Shown here: positions 1-7,744 of the stretch, one piece after another
How the letters are laid out: the number at the start of each line of letters is the position of its first letter
How positions within the stretch are numbered: the first letter of the stretch is position 1
Assembly: GCA_036170135.1 (NCBI GenBank)
Contig: JAVHOP010000029.1
Location: forward strand, 1-17,197
Source: CG1-02-35-72 sp036170135
Lineage (GTDB): Bacteria; Bacteroidota; Bacteroidia; Flavobacteriales; Flavobacteriaceae
Direction of reading: 5' to 3'
DNA length: 17,197 bases
Notes under the pieces: generated by a model
What the model was told of the DNA's origin: nothing
What the model saw: the letters and a program-made list of their open reading frames with translations, nothing else
Database searches by the model: none
Position numbers and translations under genes: made by a program

Positions 1-500
1 TAAATTTATTAAAGGCTTTTAGTATTGTTTCGCAAGAACTACCCGATTGGTCATTGCATTTAATTGGCAAAGACTATCATGATTTGTATGCTCAAGTAGT
101 TAAAGATTTTATAATGACTGAGCAACTAAGCAAAAATGTTTTTTTATATGATACCTGTTTAGATATTAAACACATTTTATCGCAGGCTACAATTGGGGTA
201 TTGTCTTCAAAATCGGAGGGATTGCCTGTATCGCTTTTAGAATACGGTCTTATAAAATTACCAGTTGTGTGTACCGATGTAGGCGAATGTGCATCGGTAA
301 TCACCCATAATTTTTCCGGATACATTGTGCCCCCGCAAAATCCAAATGAATTAGCATTTTATTTAAGTAAATTAGCAAAATCAAAAGAAAATCAAGTTAG
401 ATTTGGAACTAATTTATATCTAAATATTAAAGAAAATTACTCAAAGGAAAATGCCATTAAATCAGTTATAAAAATATATCAAAAGTGCTTACCAATATAA
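1..500 (+). CDS. Glycosyltransferase family 4 (GT-B), C-terminal part, cut by window edge
   Basis: This is the C-terminal nucleotide-sugar-binding half of a retaining GT-B glycosyltransferase (Glyco_transf_1 type), a cytoplasmic enzyme that would add one sugar to a lipid-linked polysaccharide unit. The frame is open from the left edge (first full codon at 3), giving 165 visible residues. The TTG at 54 lies inside a continuous domain and is not the start. The EX7E signature of the family is present: the two glutamates are encoded at 216-218 and 240-242 (SEGLPVSLLE), followed by a typical strand LPVVCTDVGE and the loop NFSGYIVPP. The donor and acceptor cannot be read from the sequence. The stop at 498-500 lies inside the next gene, which overlaps by 16 bases, as expected in a polysaccharide operon. 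The N-terminal acceptor domain lies outside the window. Confidence 0.9.
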   Translation, partial: NLLKAFSIVSQELPDWSLHLIGKDYHDLYAQVVKDFIMTEQLSKNVFLYDTCLDIKHILSQATIGVLSSKSEGLPVSLLEYGLIKLPVVCTDVGECASVITHNFSGYIVPPQNPNELAFYLSKLAKSKENQVRFGTNLYLNIKENYSKENAIKSVIKIYQKCLPI

Positions 501-1858
501 AATATATAAGGCTTTTTGCAATTGCAATTCATATACTAATAGGATTTTTTGCTTTATCAGAAATTGTTGCGGAACTATATAGTTATATTACAATTATTAT
601 TGGCCTCGTTATGATTTTTAGAAGCTCAAATAATCAGGAAGAAGTAACATTGTGGACTGCTTATCTTGTTGGTAGTGAGGTTTTTCTAAGAATGACTAAA
701 GGTATTTACTTCTATGAATTATATAAGTATGTAATTATTGTTTATTTAATTTTTGGTTTAGCAATCGAAAGAAAAAGGCATCCTATCCCTATTATTTATT
801 TTTTCTATTTGGCATTGTTATTATTAGGGATTGTTTTTACCGATGTGCCTATTGGTGAATCATTAAGACGCGTCATCGCTTTTAATTTAAGTGGCCCTTT
901 TCTTTTAGGGATAGCTGCTATTTACTTTTATAAAAGGACTATTTCAAAAGAACAACTTTTTAGGGCGCTTTTCTATTTGATTTTACCAGTGTTCTCAATG
1001 ATTACCTTTATGTATTTTAAAACCCCAGATTTAAAAGAAATCCATTTTGGAGGCGTTGCTTTGAGTGAAACTACCGGAGGGTTTGGTCCTAACCAAGTGG
1101 CTACTATTATTGGTTTTGCTGTTTTTATTGTTGCTTCTTTTTTATACTTAAAGGAACGTTTAACAGGATATTTATTAGTAGATGTTTTGGTGTTGATTTA
1201 CTTTGCTTACAGGGGTCTATTAACTTTTTCAAGAGGGGGCATGATGGCAGCAGGAGCGGCACTTGTCATTTTTGCATTAATCATGATTCTTGGAGGGACA
1301 AATAAGCTGGGGAATTTATTTAAATATTTAATAATTATGTCCTGCATCTCAGTTGGGATTTGGTTATATACATCAAACGTCACTGGTGGAATGATTGAAA
1401 ATAGATATACTGGTAAAAATGCAAGTGGGGTCAAAAAGGAAGATGTTTCGGCTGGAAGGGTCGATATTTTTCAAGCCCAATTAGCTGCTTTTTATAGTAG
1501 TCCCATCGTAGGTATTGGTGTTGGTGGTGGTAAATATTTTAATAAAAATGGTATAGAAGGCAACACTTCTCACGATGAGATTGGCCGTTTAGTTGCAGAA
1601 CACGGGATGATAGGTGTTTTTATGTTGCTATTGCTTTTAATAGTCCCTTTGCCACATATCTTAAATCAAAACTATTACACCAGAGCTTTTTTAATTGCTT
1701 TTTATTTATTTTGGTTTTTAACTATCAACCATTCGGCAATGCGGGTGGCTTTTCCGGGATGGATTTATGGTTTGAGTTTAATACAATTAACAAATACTGA
1801 AGAATTAGAAGATGAAGATGAAGATGAAGATGAACTCATTCAGGCCGAATATGAATAA
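485..1858 (+). CDS. Wzy / O-antigen ligase-like polytopic membrane protein
   Basis: A 457-residue inner-membrane protein with about eleven hydrophobic segments, of the O-antigen ligase/polymerase type (Wzy_C, WaaL-like). It would polymerise lipid-linked repeat units or ligate the glycan to an acceptor on the periplasmic face. The large loop before the last membrane segments carries SHDEIGRLVAEHGMIG (from about residue 362), which matches the family pattern of His followed by an acidic, AExG-type motif. The start is GTG at 485, overlapping the upstream gene by 16 bases; it places the first membrane segment at the N terminus, whereas the first in-frame ATG (near 608) would remove it. The C terminus is an unusual acidic tail of alternating Glu and Asp encoded by a hexanucleotide repeat. 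Polymerase and ligase cannot be separated from sequence alone, but the position inside a glycosyltransferase cluster favours polymerase. Confidence 0.8.
   Translation: MLTNIKYIRLFAIAIHILIGFFALSEIVAELYSYITIIIGLVMIFRSSNNQEEVTLWTAYLVGSEVFLRMTKGIYFYELYKYVIIVYLIFGLAIERKRHPIPIIYFFYLALLLLGIVFTDVPIGESLRRVIAFNLSGPFLLGIAAIYFYKRTISKEQLFRALFYLILPVFSMITFMYFKTPDLKEIHFGGVALSETTGGFGPNQVATIIGFAVFIVASFLYLKERLTGYLLVDVLVLIYFAYRGLLTFSRGGMMAAGAALVIFALIMILGGTNKLGNLFKYLIIMSCISVGIWLYTSNVTGGMIENRYTGKNASGVKKEDVSAGRVDIFQAQLAAFYSSPIVGIGVGGGKYFNKNGIEGNTSHDEIGRLVAEHGMIGVFMLLLLLIVPLPHILNQNYYTRAFLIAFYLFWFLTINHSAMRVAFPGWIYGLSLIQLTNTEELEDEDEDEDELIQAEYE
1808..1834 (+). repeat. Short tandem repeat (GAAGAT)x4 plus GAA
   Basis: Four perfect GAAGAT units followed by one more GAA span the end of the Wzy-like gene. 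In its frame they encode alternating Glu-Asp. In the +1 frame, which is that of the downstream glycosyltransferase, the same bases read as alternating Met-Lys and provide four ATG triplets (1812, 1818, 1824, 1830) before the preferred start at 1851. Because the unit is 6 bases, gain or loss of a unit would not change frame; it would only lengthen or shorten the acidic tail and the number of upstream ATGs. Confidence 0.9.
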
Positions 1859-2867
1859 ACTAAACCTCTTATATGTTGGAAATAATCTGACTAAAAAATC
1901 GGGTTACAATTCTACAATCGCTGTATTGAGCAATTTGCTCAATGAAAAATTCTGTGTTGTGGTGGTTTCAAATAAAACAAACAAGTTATTGAGACTTATC
2001 GATATGTGTAGAGCCGTTTTTAAGTATAAAAACGACACTGATTATATTTTAATAGATACCTTTAGCACTTCAAATTTCTATTTTGCTTTAATCATTTCCC
2101 AATTAGCACGCGTTTTTAAAATAAAATATATTCCTATTTTACACGGTGGGAACTTACCACATCGGCTTGAGAAGTCCCCTTGGTTTTCTAAAATGATATT
2201 CAGCTATTCTTATCTTAATGTGGCTCCTTCAAATTATCTAAAAAATGCGTTTTCTAAATACGGTTTTAGGGTATTTTTTATTCCAAATGTTTTAAATATA
2301 TCAGATTATACATTTAAAATCAGAAAATCTATCGAACCCAATTTATTATGGGTGCGAGCTTTTGATAAAACCTATAATCCCAGTATGGCAATAGAAGTGT
2401 TATTTTATTTAAAAAAAGAGTATGCAGATGCTAAATTATGTATGATTGGTCCCTTTAAAGATAATTCTTATCATGACACTTTAGACTTAATAAAGCGCTA
2501 TAAATTAGAAGATAGTGTAGAAATTACAGGCATCTTACAAAAAGAAGTTTGGCGTAAAAAATCGGAATCTTTTGATGTATTTATCAATACGACTAATTTT
2601 GATAATACTCCGGTTAGCGTTATGGAAGCGATGGCGCTCGGTCTGCCCATTGTAAGTACCAATGCCGGCGGTTTGCCTTACATCATTAATGATAAATATG
2701 ATGGCATCTTGGTAAATAAAGCCGATTCAAATCAAATGGCTAAAGAAATTGTAAATTTGCTTAAAAACCCGTTATTTGCAAGCCAGTTGGCAATTGAAGC
2801 ACGCAAAAAAGCAGCCTCATTCGATTGGAACCAAGTAAAACAGTTGTGGTTTAATATTTTAAAATGA
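1851..2867 (+). CDS. Glycosyltransferase family 4 (GT-B)
   Basis: A full-length GT-B glycosyltransferase of 338 residues, cytoplasmic, expected to extend the polysaccharide repeat unit; donor sugar unknown. I chose ATG at 1851 because the protein then begins MNKLNLLYVGNNL, placing the first Rossmann strand directly at the N terminus as in the family. The upstream in-frame ATGs at 1812-1830 come from the tandem repeat and would add a 13-residue Met-Lys leader. The start at 1851 overlaps the previous stop (ATGAATAA, 8 bases), which fits translational coupling. The C-terminal domain carries the EX7E-type motif with Asp in the first position, DNTPVSVMEAM (Asp251, Glu259), followed by GLPIVSTNAGGLP. 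This Asp variant is common in one GT4 subgroup. The N-terminal acceptor domain has a glycine-rich loop (TKKSGYNST) and a HGGNLP loop. Confidence 0.88.
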   Translation: MNKLNLLYVGNNLTKKSGYNSTIAVLSNLLNEKFCVVVVSNKTNKLLRLIDMCRAVFKYKNDTDYILIDTFSTSNFYFALIISQLARVFKIKYIPILHGGNLPHRLEKSPWFSKMIFSYSYLNVAPSNYLKNAFSKYGFRVFFIPNVLNISDYTFKIRKSIEPNLLWVRAFDKTYNPSMAIEVLFYLKKEYADAKLCMIGPFKDNSYHDTLDLIKRYKLEDSVEITGILQKEVWRKKSESFDVFINTTNFDNTPVSVMEAMALGLPIVSTNAGGLPYIINDKYDGILVNKADSNQMAKEIVNLLKNPLFASQLAIEARKKAASFDWNQVKQLWFNILK

Positions 2868-2886
2868 TACCTCATCAAAAATATAT

Positions 2887-3822
2887 ATGAAAAAAATTAG
2901 CAATCTATATTTTAATTTAATTGATAAACAGCGAAATGTCTATCAACGTGCGCAGTTATACCAACAAAATAGAGAAGATGTAAGCCGATATCTAGATTTG
3001 TTACAATGTATTGAAACAGGTGAATCATTAACTTTAACAGATAATTTACTATCAAATACATCACAAACAAAATCCTATAAAATAGTAGATAATATTGCCG
3101 ATTTTAGAGACCAAGAAATTTTAGAAAACGATAAAAAATGGAGCAGACTTAATAAAAAATTTCTGAATTATCATAAGTCATTGACATCTTATGCTTTGAT
3201 GCGGAATTTACCACTCACGCATTACGTGAGTGCCGAAACCGATTTGGCGCATGTTAAAAATAAGGTAATTGTTGATGTTGGTGCCGGAACCGGACAATCG
3301 CAATGTAGCTTCTTTAGATATCCCGAAGACAATACATATTTTTTAGTAGATCCAAATATACGCTTGTTACACGATCAATTTATCAGAATTTATCCGCAAT
3401 TGCTCGAAACCAAGATGAATCATATTTTGTCGCATGCCGAAAAGTTGCCTTTTAAGGATCATTCGGTTGATATTGTGATGAGTTTGGCTTCTATTGATCA
3501 TTTTGCCGATTATAAAGCTTTTATAAAAGAAGCGCATCGCATCCTAAAAAAAGACGGACAGTTATTGATTTTTAGTCATTTAGACGTACCGTTAAGCGGA
3601 CAAATTTTAACGAAACTTAAAACCTTAAAATTTTCTATTCCTGTTTTACTAGAAATTGTTGCTAGAAAATTGTTTCAAATTGCAAATCGTGTTTCTGTTG
3701 ACGACCATACAATACATTTCCATAATTCTAAACCAATGGAGGAGGCCATGCAAGAATCAGGTTTTACAATTTTCAAAAAAGAAGAATTTAGGCGTTATTT
3801 CTATTTGTTAGGAAAAAAATAA
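2887..3822 (+). CDS. Class I SAM-dependent methyltransferase
   Basis: A 311-residue Rossmann-fold methyltransferase (Methyltransf_11 type). Motif I is VIVDVGAGTGQSQ (residues 127-139), the acidic end of strand 2 that binds the ribose is in FLVDPN (Asp155), and the post-motif region is AEKLPFKDHSVDIVMS followed by LASIDHF. A typical AHRILKKDGQLLIFSH segment comes next. The first 75 residues look like a worn Trm112-type leader: SYKIVDNIADF (63-73) aligns by eye with the YPIVDGIPDF that usually follows a zinc-binding CxxC knuckle, but the cysteines are absent. It begins 19 bases after the preceding glycosyltransferase and ends 7 bases before the CapK-like gene. From context it probably methylates a sugar of the surface polysaccharide or a lipid-linked intermediate. 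That substrate is inference; a quinone or small-molecule methyltransferase would look similar. Confidence 0.85.
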   Translation: MKKISNLYFNLIDKQRNVYQRAQLYQQNREDVSRYLDLLQCIETGESLTLTDNLLSNTSQTKSYKIVDNIADFRDQEILENDKKWSRLNKKFLNYHKSLTSYALMRNLPLTHYVSAETDLAHVKNKVIVDVGAGTGQSQCSFFRYPEDNTYFLVDPNIRLLHDQFIRIYPQLLETKMNHILSHAEKLPFKDHSVDIVMSLASIDHFADYKAFIKEAHRILKKDGQLLIFSHLDVPLSGQILTKLKTLKFSIPVLLEIVARKLFQIANRVSVDDHTIHFHNSKPMEEAMQESGFTIFKKEEFRRYFYLLGKK

Positions 3823-3829
3823 TTTTTTT

Positions 3830-5140
3830 ATGTGGTATTCTAATTTTATTAATAAACTCATGTTTCCTTTGAGTGATTTAATATTAAGAACTTCGTACAC
3901 TAAAAACTTAAAAAAGTGGCGACATTACGATTCACTTTCAGTTTTAGAATTAGAAGCAATCCAAAAAGAAAATTTAAAAAACTTATTAAGCTACGCGCAA
4001 GCACACTGCAAATTATATAATAATATCGATTTAAAAGGAGATAATTCCTATGAATGGTTGTCGGGTTTTCCTATATTATCAAAAGATATTATAAGAAATC
4101 AAGAAGCCGATTTATTAACTCAAAATGCTGATAAACTATATAAATTCTGTAGTAGCGGATCATCAGGTGTACAAACTTGCGTTTATGAGTCAAAGAGAGA
4201 ATTAGAAAGTAACCGATCTATTTTAATACATTTATGGGAGTGGAGCGGGTATCAAATCGGTAACCCGATTGTTCAAACGGGTATTACACCTAATAGAGGT
4301 CTATTTAAATCTATTAAAGATCTATTTTTAAGAACCATTTATGTGGATGCATTTGCCCACTCTGAACCTCAGATTTTAAAAGTTTTAAATAAAATTAAAG
4401 GTCAAAATTATACCATTGCCGGTTATGCATCATCTATTAATGTAATGGCAGAAGTAGCCTTAAAACACCAGCTAAATATCAAATTAAAAGCCATCATCAG
4501 CTTAGGCGATAAATTATTTAATCATTATAAAAGCAATATGAAAAAGGCTTTTAATTGTGAGGTTTATGATACTTATGGCTCGGCCGAAGGCTTTATGATT
4601 GCAGCGCAAAAGGATTTTGAATATTATTATTTAATGTCGCCACATATATATATCGAAATTGTTGATGAAGATAATAATCCTGTTAAAGAAGGCACTATGG
4701 GAAATATTTTAGTGACCAGATTAGATGGCTTTGCTATGCCGATGATTCGTTATCGTTTGGGCGATTTAGGCATTATGTTACCAAAAGAAAATTATCCAAA
4801 AAATCGTGAATTTAACTATCCGCTTCTACAACAAATCGTTGGCAGAGAAACCGATGTGGTAAAAACCCAAAACGGTAAAACTTTAGTGGTTCATTCGTTT
4901 ACCGGAATTTTTGAACACATCCCCGGAATTAAACAATTTAAGGTCATTCAAAATGATTTAAATGGTATTGATATTGAAATTATAAAGGGTGCTTCTTTTA
5001 CTGAATTAGATATTCAAAAGGCTACAAAGATGTTGCAAAAATATATTGAAGATAAAAATTTTAGAATAAACTATATTTTTGTAGACAAAATAGCCCCCAC
5101 AAAATCGGGGAAGCCACAAATGATAGAATCTCATTTATAA
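3830..5140 (+). CDS. CapK/PaaK-like adenylate-forming enzyme (phenylacetate-CoA ligase family homologue)
   Basis: A 436-residue member of the ANL (AMP-forming acyl-CoA ligase-like) superfamily, closest in style to the CapK proteins found in capsule and O-antigen clusters. Visible motifs in order are the Ser/Gly-rich phosphate loop SSGSSGVQT (108-116), YGSAEG (249-254, the adenine-binding motif), RYRLGDLG (307-314, with the ribose-binding Asp312), and a C-terminal TKSGK (Lys428) that may be the catalytic lysine of the swinging domain. All key positions look intact, so an active adenylating enzyme is plausible. Such proteins activate a carboxylate with ATP. Which acid, and whether it ends on CoA, a sugar amine or something else, is unknown. 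It sits 7 bases after a methyltransferase and 1 base before a glycosyltransferase, so a role in decorating or assembling the glycan is the best inference. Confidence 0.82.
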   Translation: MWYSNFINKLMFPLSDLILRTSYTKNLKKWRHYDSLSVLELEAIQKENLKNLLSYAQAHCKLYNNIDLKGDNSYEWLSGFPILSKDIIRNQEADLLTQNADKLYKFCSSGSSGVQTCVYESKRELESNRSILIHLWEWSGYQIGNPIVQTGITPNRGLFKSIKDLFLRTIYVDAFAHSEPQILKVLNKIKGQNYTIAGYASSINVMAEVALKHQLNIKLKAIISLGDKLFNHYKSNMKKAFNCEVYDTYGSAEGFMIAAQKDFEYYYLMSPHIYIEIVDEDNNPVKEGTMGNILVTRLDGFAMPMIRYRLGDLGIMLPKENYPKNREFNYPLLQQIVGRETDVVKTQNGKTLVVHSFTGIFEHIPGIKQFKVIQNDLNGIDIEIIKGASFTELDIQKATKMLQKYIEDKNFRINYIFVDKIAPTKSGKPQMIESHL

Positions 5141-5141
5141 G

Positions 5142-6356
5142 ATGAACAATACGATTTGGGTTATCAATCAAACGGCCGGCACCCTTGATTCAGGTTGGGG
5201 TGAACGCCATTTAATGTTTGCTAAACATTGGGTTGAAAAAGGTTTTGATGTTAAAATAATCTCAGGGTCTTACAACCATTTATTCAAAAATCAACCTAAA
5301 GTTTCTAATAAGACGTTTACCATTGAAAATATTGAAACGGGTATTGACTTTTGTTGGGTAAAAACCCCAAAATATTACGATGGCGGTTACCGAAAATTCT
5401 GGAGCAATTTTTTATTTACCCTAAAAGTATTTTTTTTACCGACTAAAAAACTAGGGAAACCATCAGCTATCATTGTATCTTCAATGCCAATATTCCCTAT
5501 TCTTAACGGCTATTATTTTAAAAAGCGTTTCAAAGTTCATCAATTAATTATCGAAATTAGAGATTTATGGCCCTTAACTCCTTTACATTTAAAAGGCTAT
5601 GCTGCCAAACATCCGCTCATTTTAATTGTAGCACAGTTTGAAAAGTTTGCCTATCGCCAATCGGATGCCATTGTCTCTTTATTGCCAAACTCAGCGCCTT
5701 ATATCAATGCCATCTCTAAAAATCCTTCAAAATTTCATTGGATTCCGAATGGTATCGATGAAAATCTGCTCAAACCCGAAACCATTTCTAACACTATTAT
5801 CAATCAAATCCCAAAAGGCAAATTTATAATTGGATACACGGGAACTATGGGAATGGCAAATGCCTTAGAATATTTTGTAGAAGCATCTAAAATACTTAAA
5901 AATAATATTGATATTCATTTTGTTATGGTTGGTGATGGCTATCTAAAAGAAGCACTTCAAGAGCAAACAAAAGCACAAAATAATATTACTTTTATTTCGA
6001 AACTATCAAAATTGCAGGTACAAGCTGTTTTAAGTTTTTTTGATGTGTGTTTTATTGGACGAAATGATACGCCTTTATTTGATTATGGTGTTTCTTCAAA
6101 TAAATATTTTGATTATATGTTGAGCAAAACGCCTGTTTTAGTTTCTTCAAATTTAATAAAAGACCCAGTTGAATTATCCCAATGCGGAATTATCGTGCAA
6201 CCAGAAAGTGCTCAAGCAATTGCCAACGGTATTCTGGCGTTTTATAATATGACAAGCGATGAACGAAAAAAAATGGGTGACAAAGGTTATCAATATGTTA
6301 AAAAATACCATAATTTTACCATATTAAGTGAAACTTACTTATCAATATTTAAATAA
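5142..6356 (+). CDS. WbuB-like glycosyltransferase (GT4)
   Basis: A 404-residue GT-B glycosyltransferase resembling the WbuB/WbjE-type group, which adds amino-deoxy sugars such as N-acetyl-fucosamine in O-antigen and capsule assembly. Recognisable segments are an N-terminal glycine-containing loop SGWGERH, the signature IEIRDLWPLTP (about residues 136-146), WIPNGID, IGYTGTMG (about 229-236) and the C-terminal DYGVSSNKYFDYMLSKTPVL, which in this group replaces the classical EX7E motif. A hydrophobic stretch near residues 90-125 may form the usual membrane-associated helices. The gene begins 1 base after the CapK-like gene, and its TAA shares one base with the ATG of the next gene (TAATG), strong evidence of one operon. 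The donor sugar is inferred from family resemblance only and is uncertain. Confidence 0.85.
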   Translation: MNNTIWVINQTAGTLDSGWGERHLMFAKHWVEKGFDVKIISGSYNHLFKNQPKVSNKTFTIENIETGIDFCWVKTPKYYDGGYRKFWSNFLFTLKVFFLPTKKLGKPSAIIVSSMPIFPILNGYYFKKRFKVHQLIIEIRDLWPLTPLHLKGYAAKHPLILIVAQFEKFAYRQSDAIVSLLPNSAPYINAISKNPSKFHWIPNGIDENLLKPETISNTIINQIPKGKFIIGYTGTMGMANALEYFVEASKILKNNIDIHFVMVGDGYLKEALQEQTKAQNNITFISKLSKLQVQAVLSFFDVCFIGRNDTPLFDYGVSSNKYFDYMLSKTPVLVSSNLIKDPVELSQCGIIVQPESAQAIANGILAFYNMTSDERKKMGDKGYQYVKKYHNFTILSETYLSIFK

Positions 6357-7744
6357 TGAATAAACCTAAAACTCAAATTAATATCTCAGAGCGTCTATTA
6401 TTATTAAGAGTATTTGATGTATTATTCGCTATTTTAGGATTTTACGTGTATGTGTACTTTTTTAATTTTAATGATATTAATAAATATAATGAGAATTTTT
6501 TCCCGTGGATGTTAACACTTGGTGTTTATCTTTTATTTATTGGGCAAGTATTTGAGATGTACCGGCTAAAAGTGGCTAGCGACCAATTTCAAATAATTAG
6601 AAGTATTGTATTAACAGCCTTTTTTACAACAATTTTTTTTATTTTTACACCAGTTATAGCTCCCGAATTACCTTCAAAACGAATCTATATTCTCTATCTT
6701 TATTTAGCCATATTAATTCCAATTTTAATATGGCGATTTGCTTATATACTGTTTATTTTTACGCCTAAATATTTTAAAGATATTTTAATTTTAGGCGAAA
6801 GTCATAGCGTTTCTACGGTTATAGATTTAGTCCTTAGCAAAGCTCCCGAAAATCATATAGTAGGCTATTATACTTCTGAAAAAATTTCAAAATATCCCGA
6901 TATTCCCTTTTTTGATAAAAAATCGGAAGACTTATTAGAAATAGTAAATTTATATTCGGTAACCGAGATTATTGTTACCGACCGCTTAAATTTTGTCAAA
7001 ACCAACAGCATTAATCAAAATCTCGTCAAACTTTTCGAAAATGGTATTGCCATAAAAAATATTGAAAATTATTACGAAGAAATTACTTCTTGCATTCCGC
7101 GTCATCACTTAAATGAAGATTTTTATAAAAATATATCATTTAGTAAAAATCACGAGGATAGAATATATTTGGCAATTGGAAGACTTTTAGATATTGTACT
7201 TTCAATTACTGGATTGGTTTTTTTAATGCTACTAATACCAATTGTATTGTTGGGCAATATCTTTGCGAATAAAGGACCTTTATTTTATAAACAAGAACGT
7301 ATTGGATTAAAAGGCAAAGTTTTTAAGATTATTAAATTCCGTTCAATGGTTAAAAATGCCGAAGAAAATGGCGCTGTTTGGGCTACTAAAAAAGATCCGA
7401 GAATTACTGTATTTGGAAAATTGTTACGCAAAACAAGATTTGATGAGATTCCTCAATTCTTTAATATTTTAAAAGGCGAAATGGCCTTTATCGGTCCGCG
7501 ACCAGAACGCCCAGAATTTGTAGATGAATTAGCTTCAAAAATAAATTTATACCGCATCCGCCACGTTGTAAAACCAGGACTTACAGGTTGGGCACAAGTG
7601 ATGTATCCGTATGCTTCTAGTGTTGAAGCGCAAGGAAAAAAATTGCGCTTCGATTTGTATTATATCAAAAATCGCAGCTTTTATCTAGATTTTAAAATCA
7701 TTATAAAAACCTTTAGTACAGTGTTATTTTTTAGAGGAAATTAA
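6356..7744 (+). CDS. Polyprenyl glycosylphosphotransferase (initiating sugar transferase, WbaP/WcaJ type)
   Basis: A 462-residue long-form initiating transferase that moves a sugar-1-phosphate from a nucleotide sugar to undecaprenyl phosphate, starting each polysaccharide unit at the inner membrane. The N-terminal part has about four membrane segments (residues 12-150), followed by a Rossmann-like CoA_binding_3 region (about 138-235, ILILGESHSV). One more hydrophobic segment (about 275-305) leads into the bacterial sugar transferase domain. Catalytic-domain landmarks are KIIKFRSM, TRFDEIPQF (Asp363-Glu364 match the catalytic Asp-Glu dyad of this superfamily), FIGPRPERPEF and KPGLTGWAQV. The gene starts inside the previous stop codon and ends with 21 bases overlapping the oppositely oriented lnt. 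Lengths and motifs are those of a complete, active enzyme; the sugar is not predictable. Confidence 0.93.
   Translation: MNKPKTQINISERLLLLRVFDVLFAILGFYVYVYFFNFNDINKYNENFFPWMLTLGVYLLFIGQVFEMYRLKVASDQFQIIRSIVLTAFFTTIFFIFTPVIAPELPSKRIYILYLYLAILIPILIWRFAYILFIFTPKYFKDILILGESHSVSTVIDLVLSKAPENHIVGYYTSEKISKYPDIPFFDKKSEDLLEIVNLYSVTEIIVTDRLNFVKTNSINQNLVKLFENGIAIKNIENYYEEITSCIPRHHLNEDFYKNISFSKNHEDRIYLAIGRLLDIVLSITGLVFLMLLIPIVLLGNIFANKGPLFYKQERIGLKGKVFKIIKFRSMVKNAEENGAVWATKKDPRITVFGKLLRKTRFDEIPQFFNILKGEMAFIGPRPERPEFVDELASKINLYRIRHVVKPGLTGWAQVMYPYASSVEAQGKKLRFDLYYIKNRSFYLDFKIIIKTFSTVLFFRGN

Noticed and set aside
54..500. A start for the first glycosyltransferase at TTG 54
   Set aside because: The frame is open to the window edge and the residues before 54 continue a GT-B domain, so this Leu codon is internal.
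1812..1850. Upstream ATGs as the start of the second glycosyltransferase
   Set aside because: They add a 13-residue Met-Lys leader produced by the repeat, whereas ATG 1851 begins directly at the first Rossmann strand. Kept only as a finding.
5638..5829. 63-codon frame inside the WbuB-like gene
   Set aside because: It lies out of frame within a conserved glycosyltransferase and has no leader or recognisable sequence.
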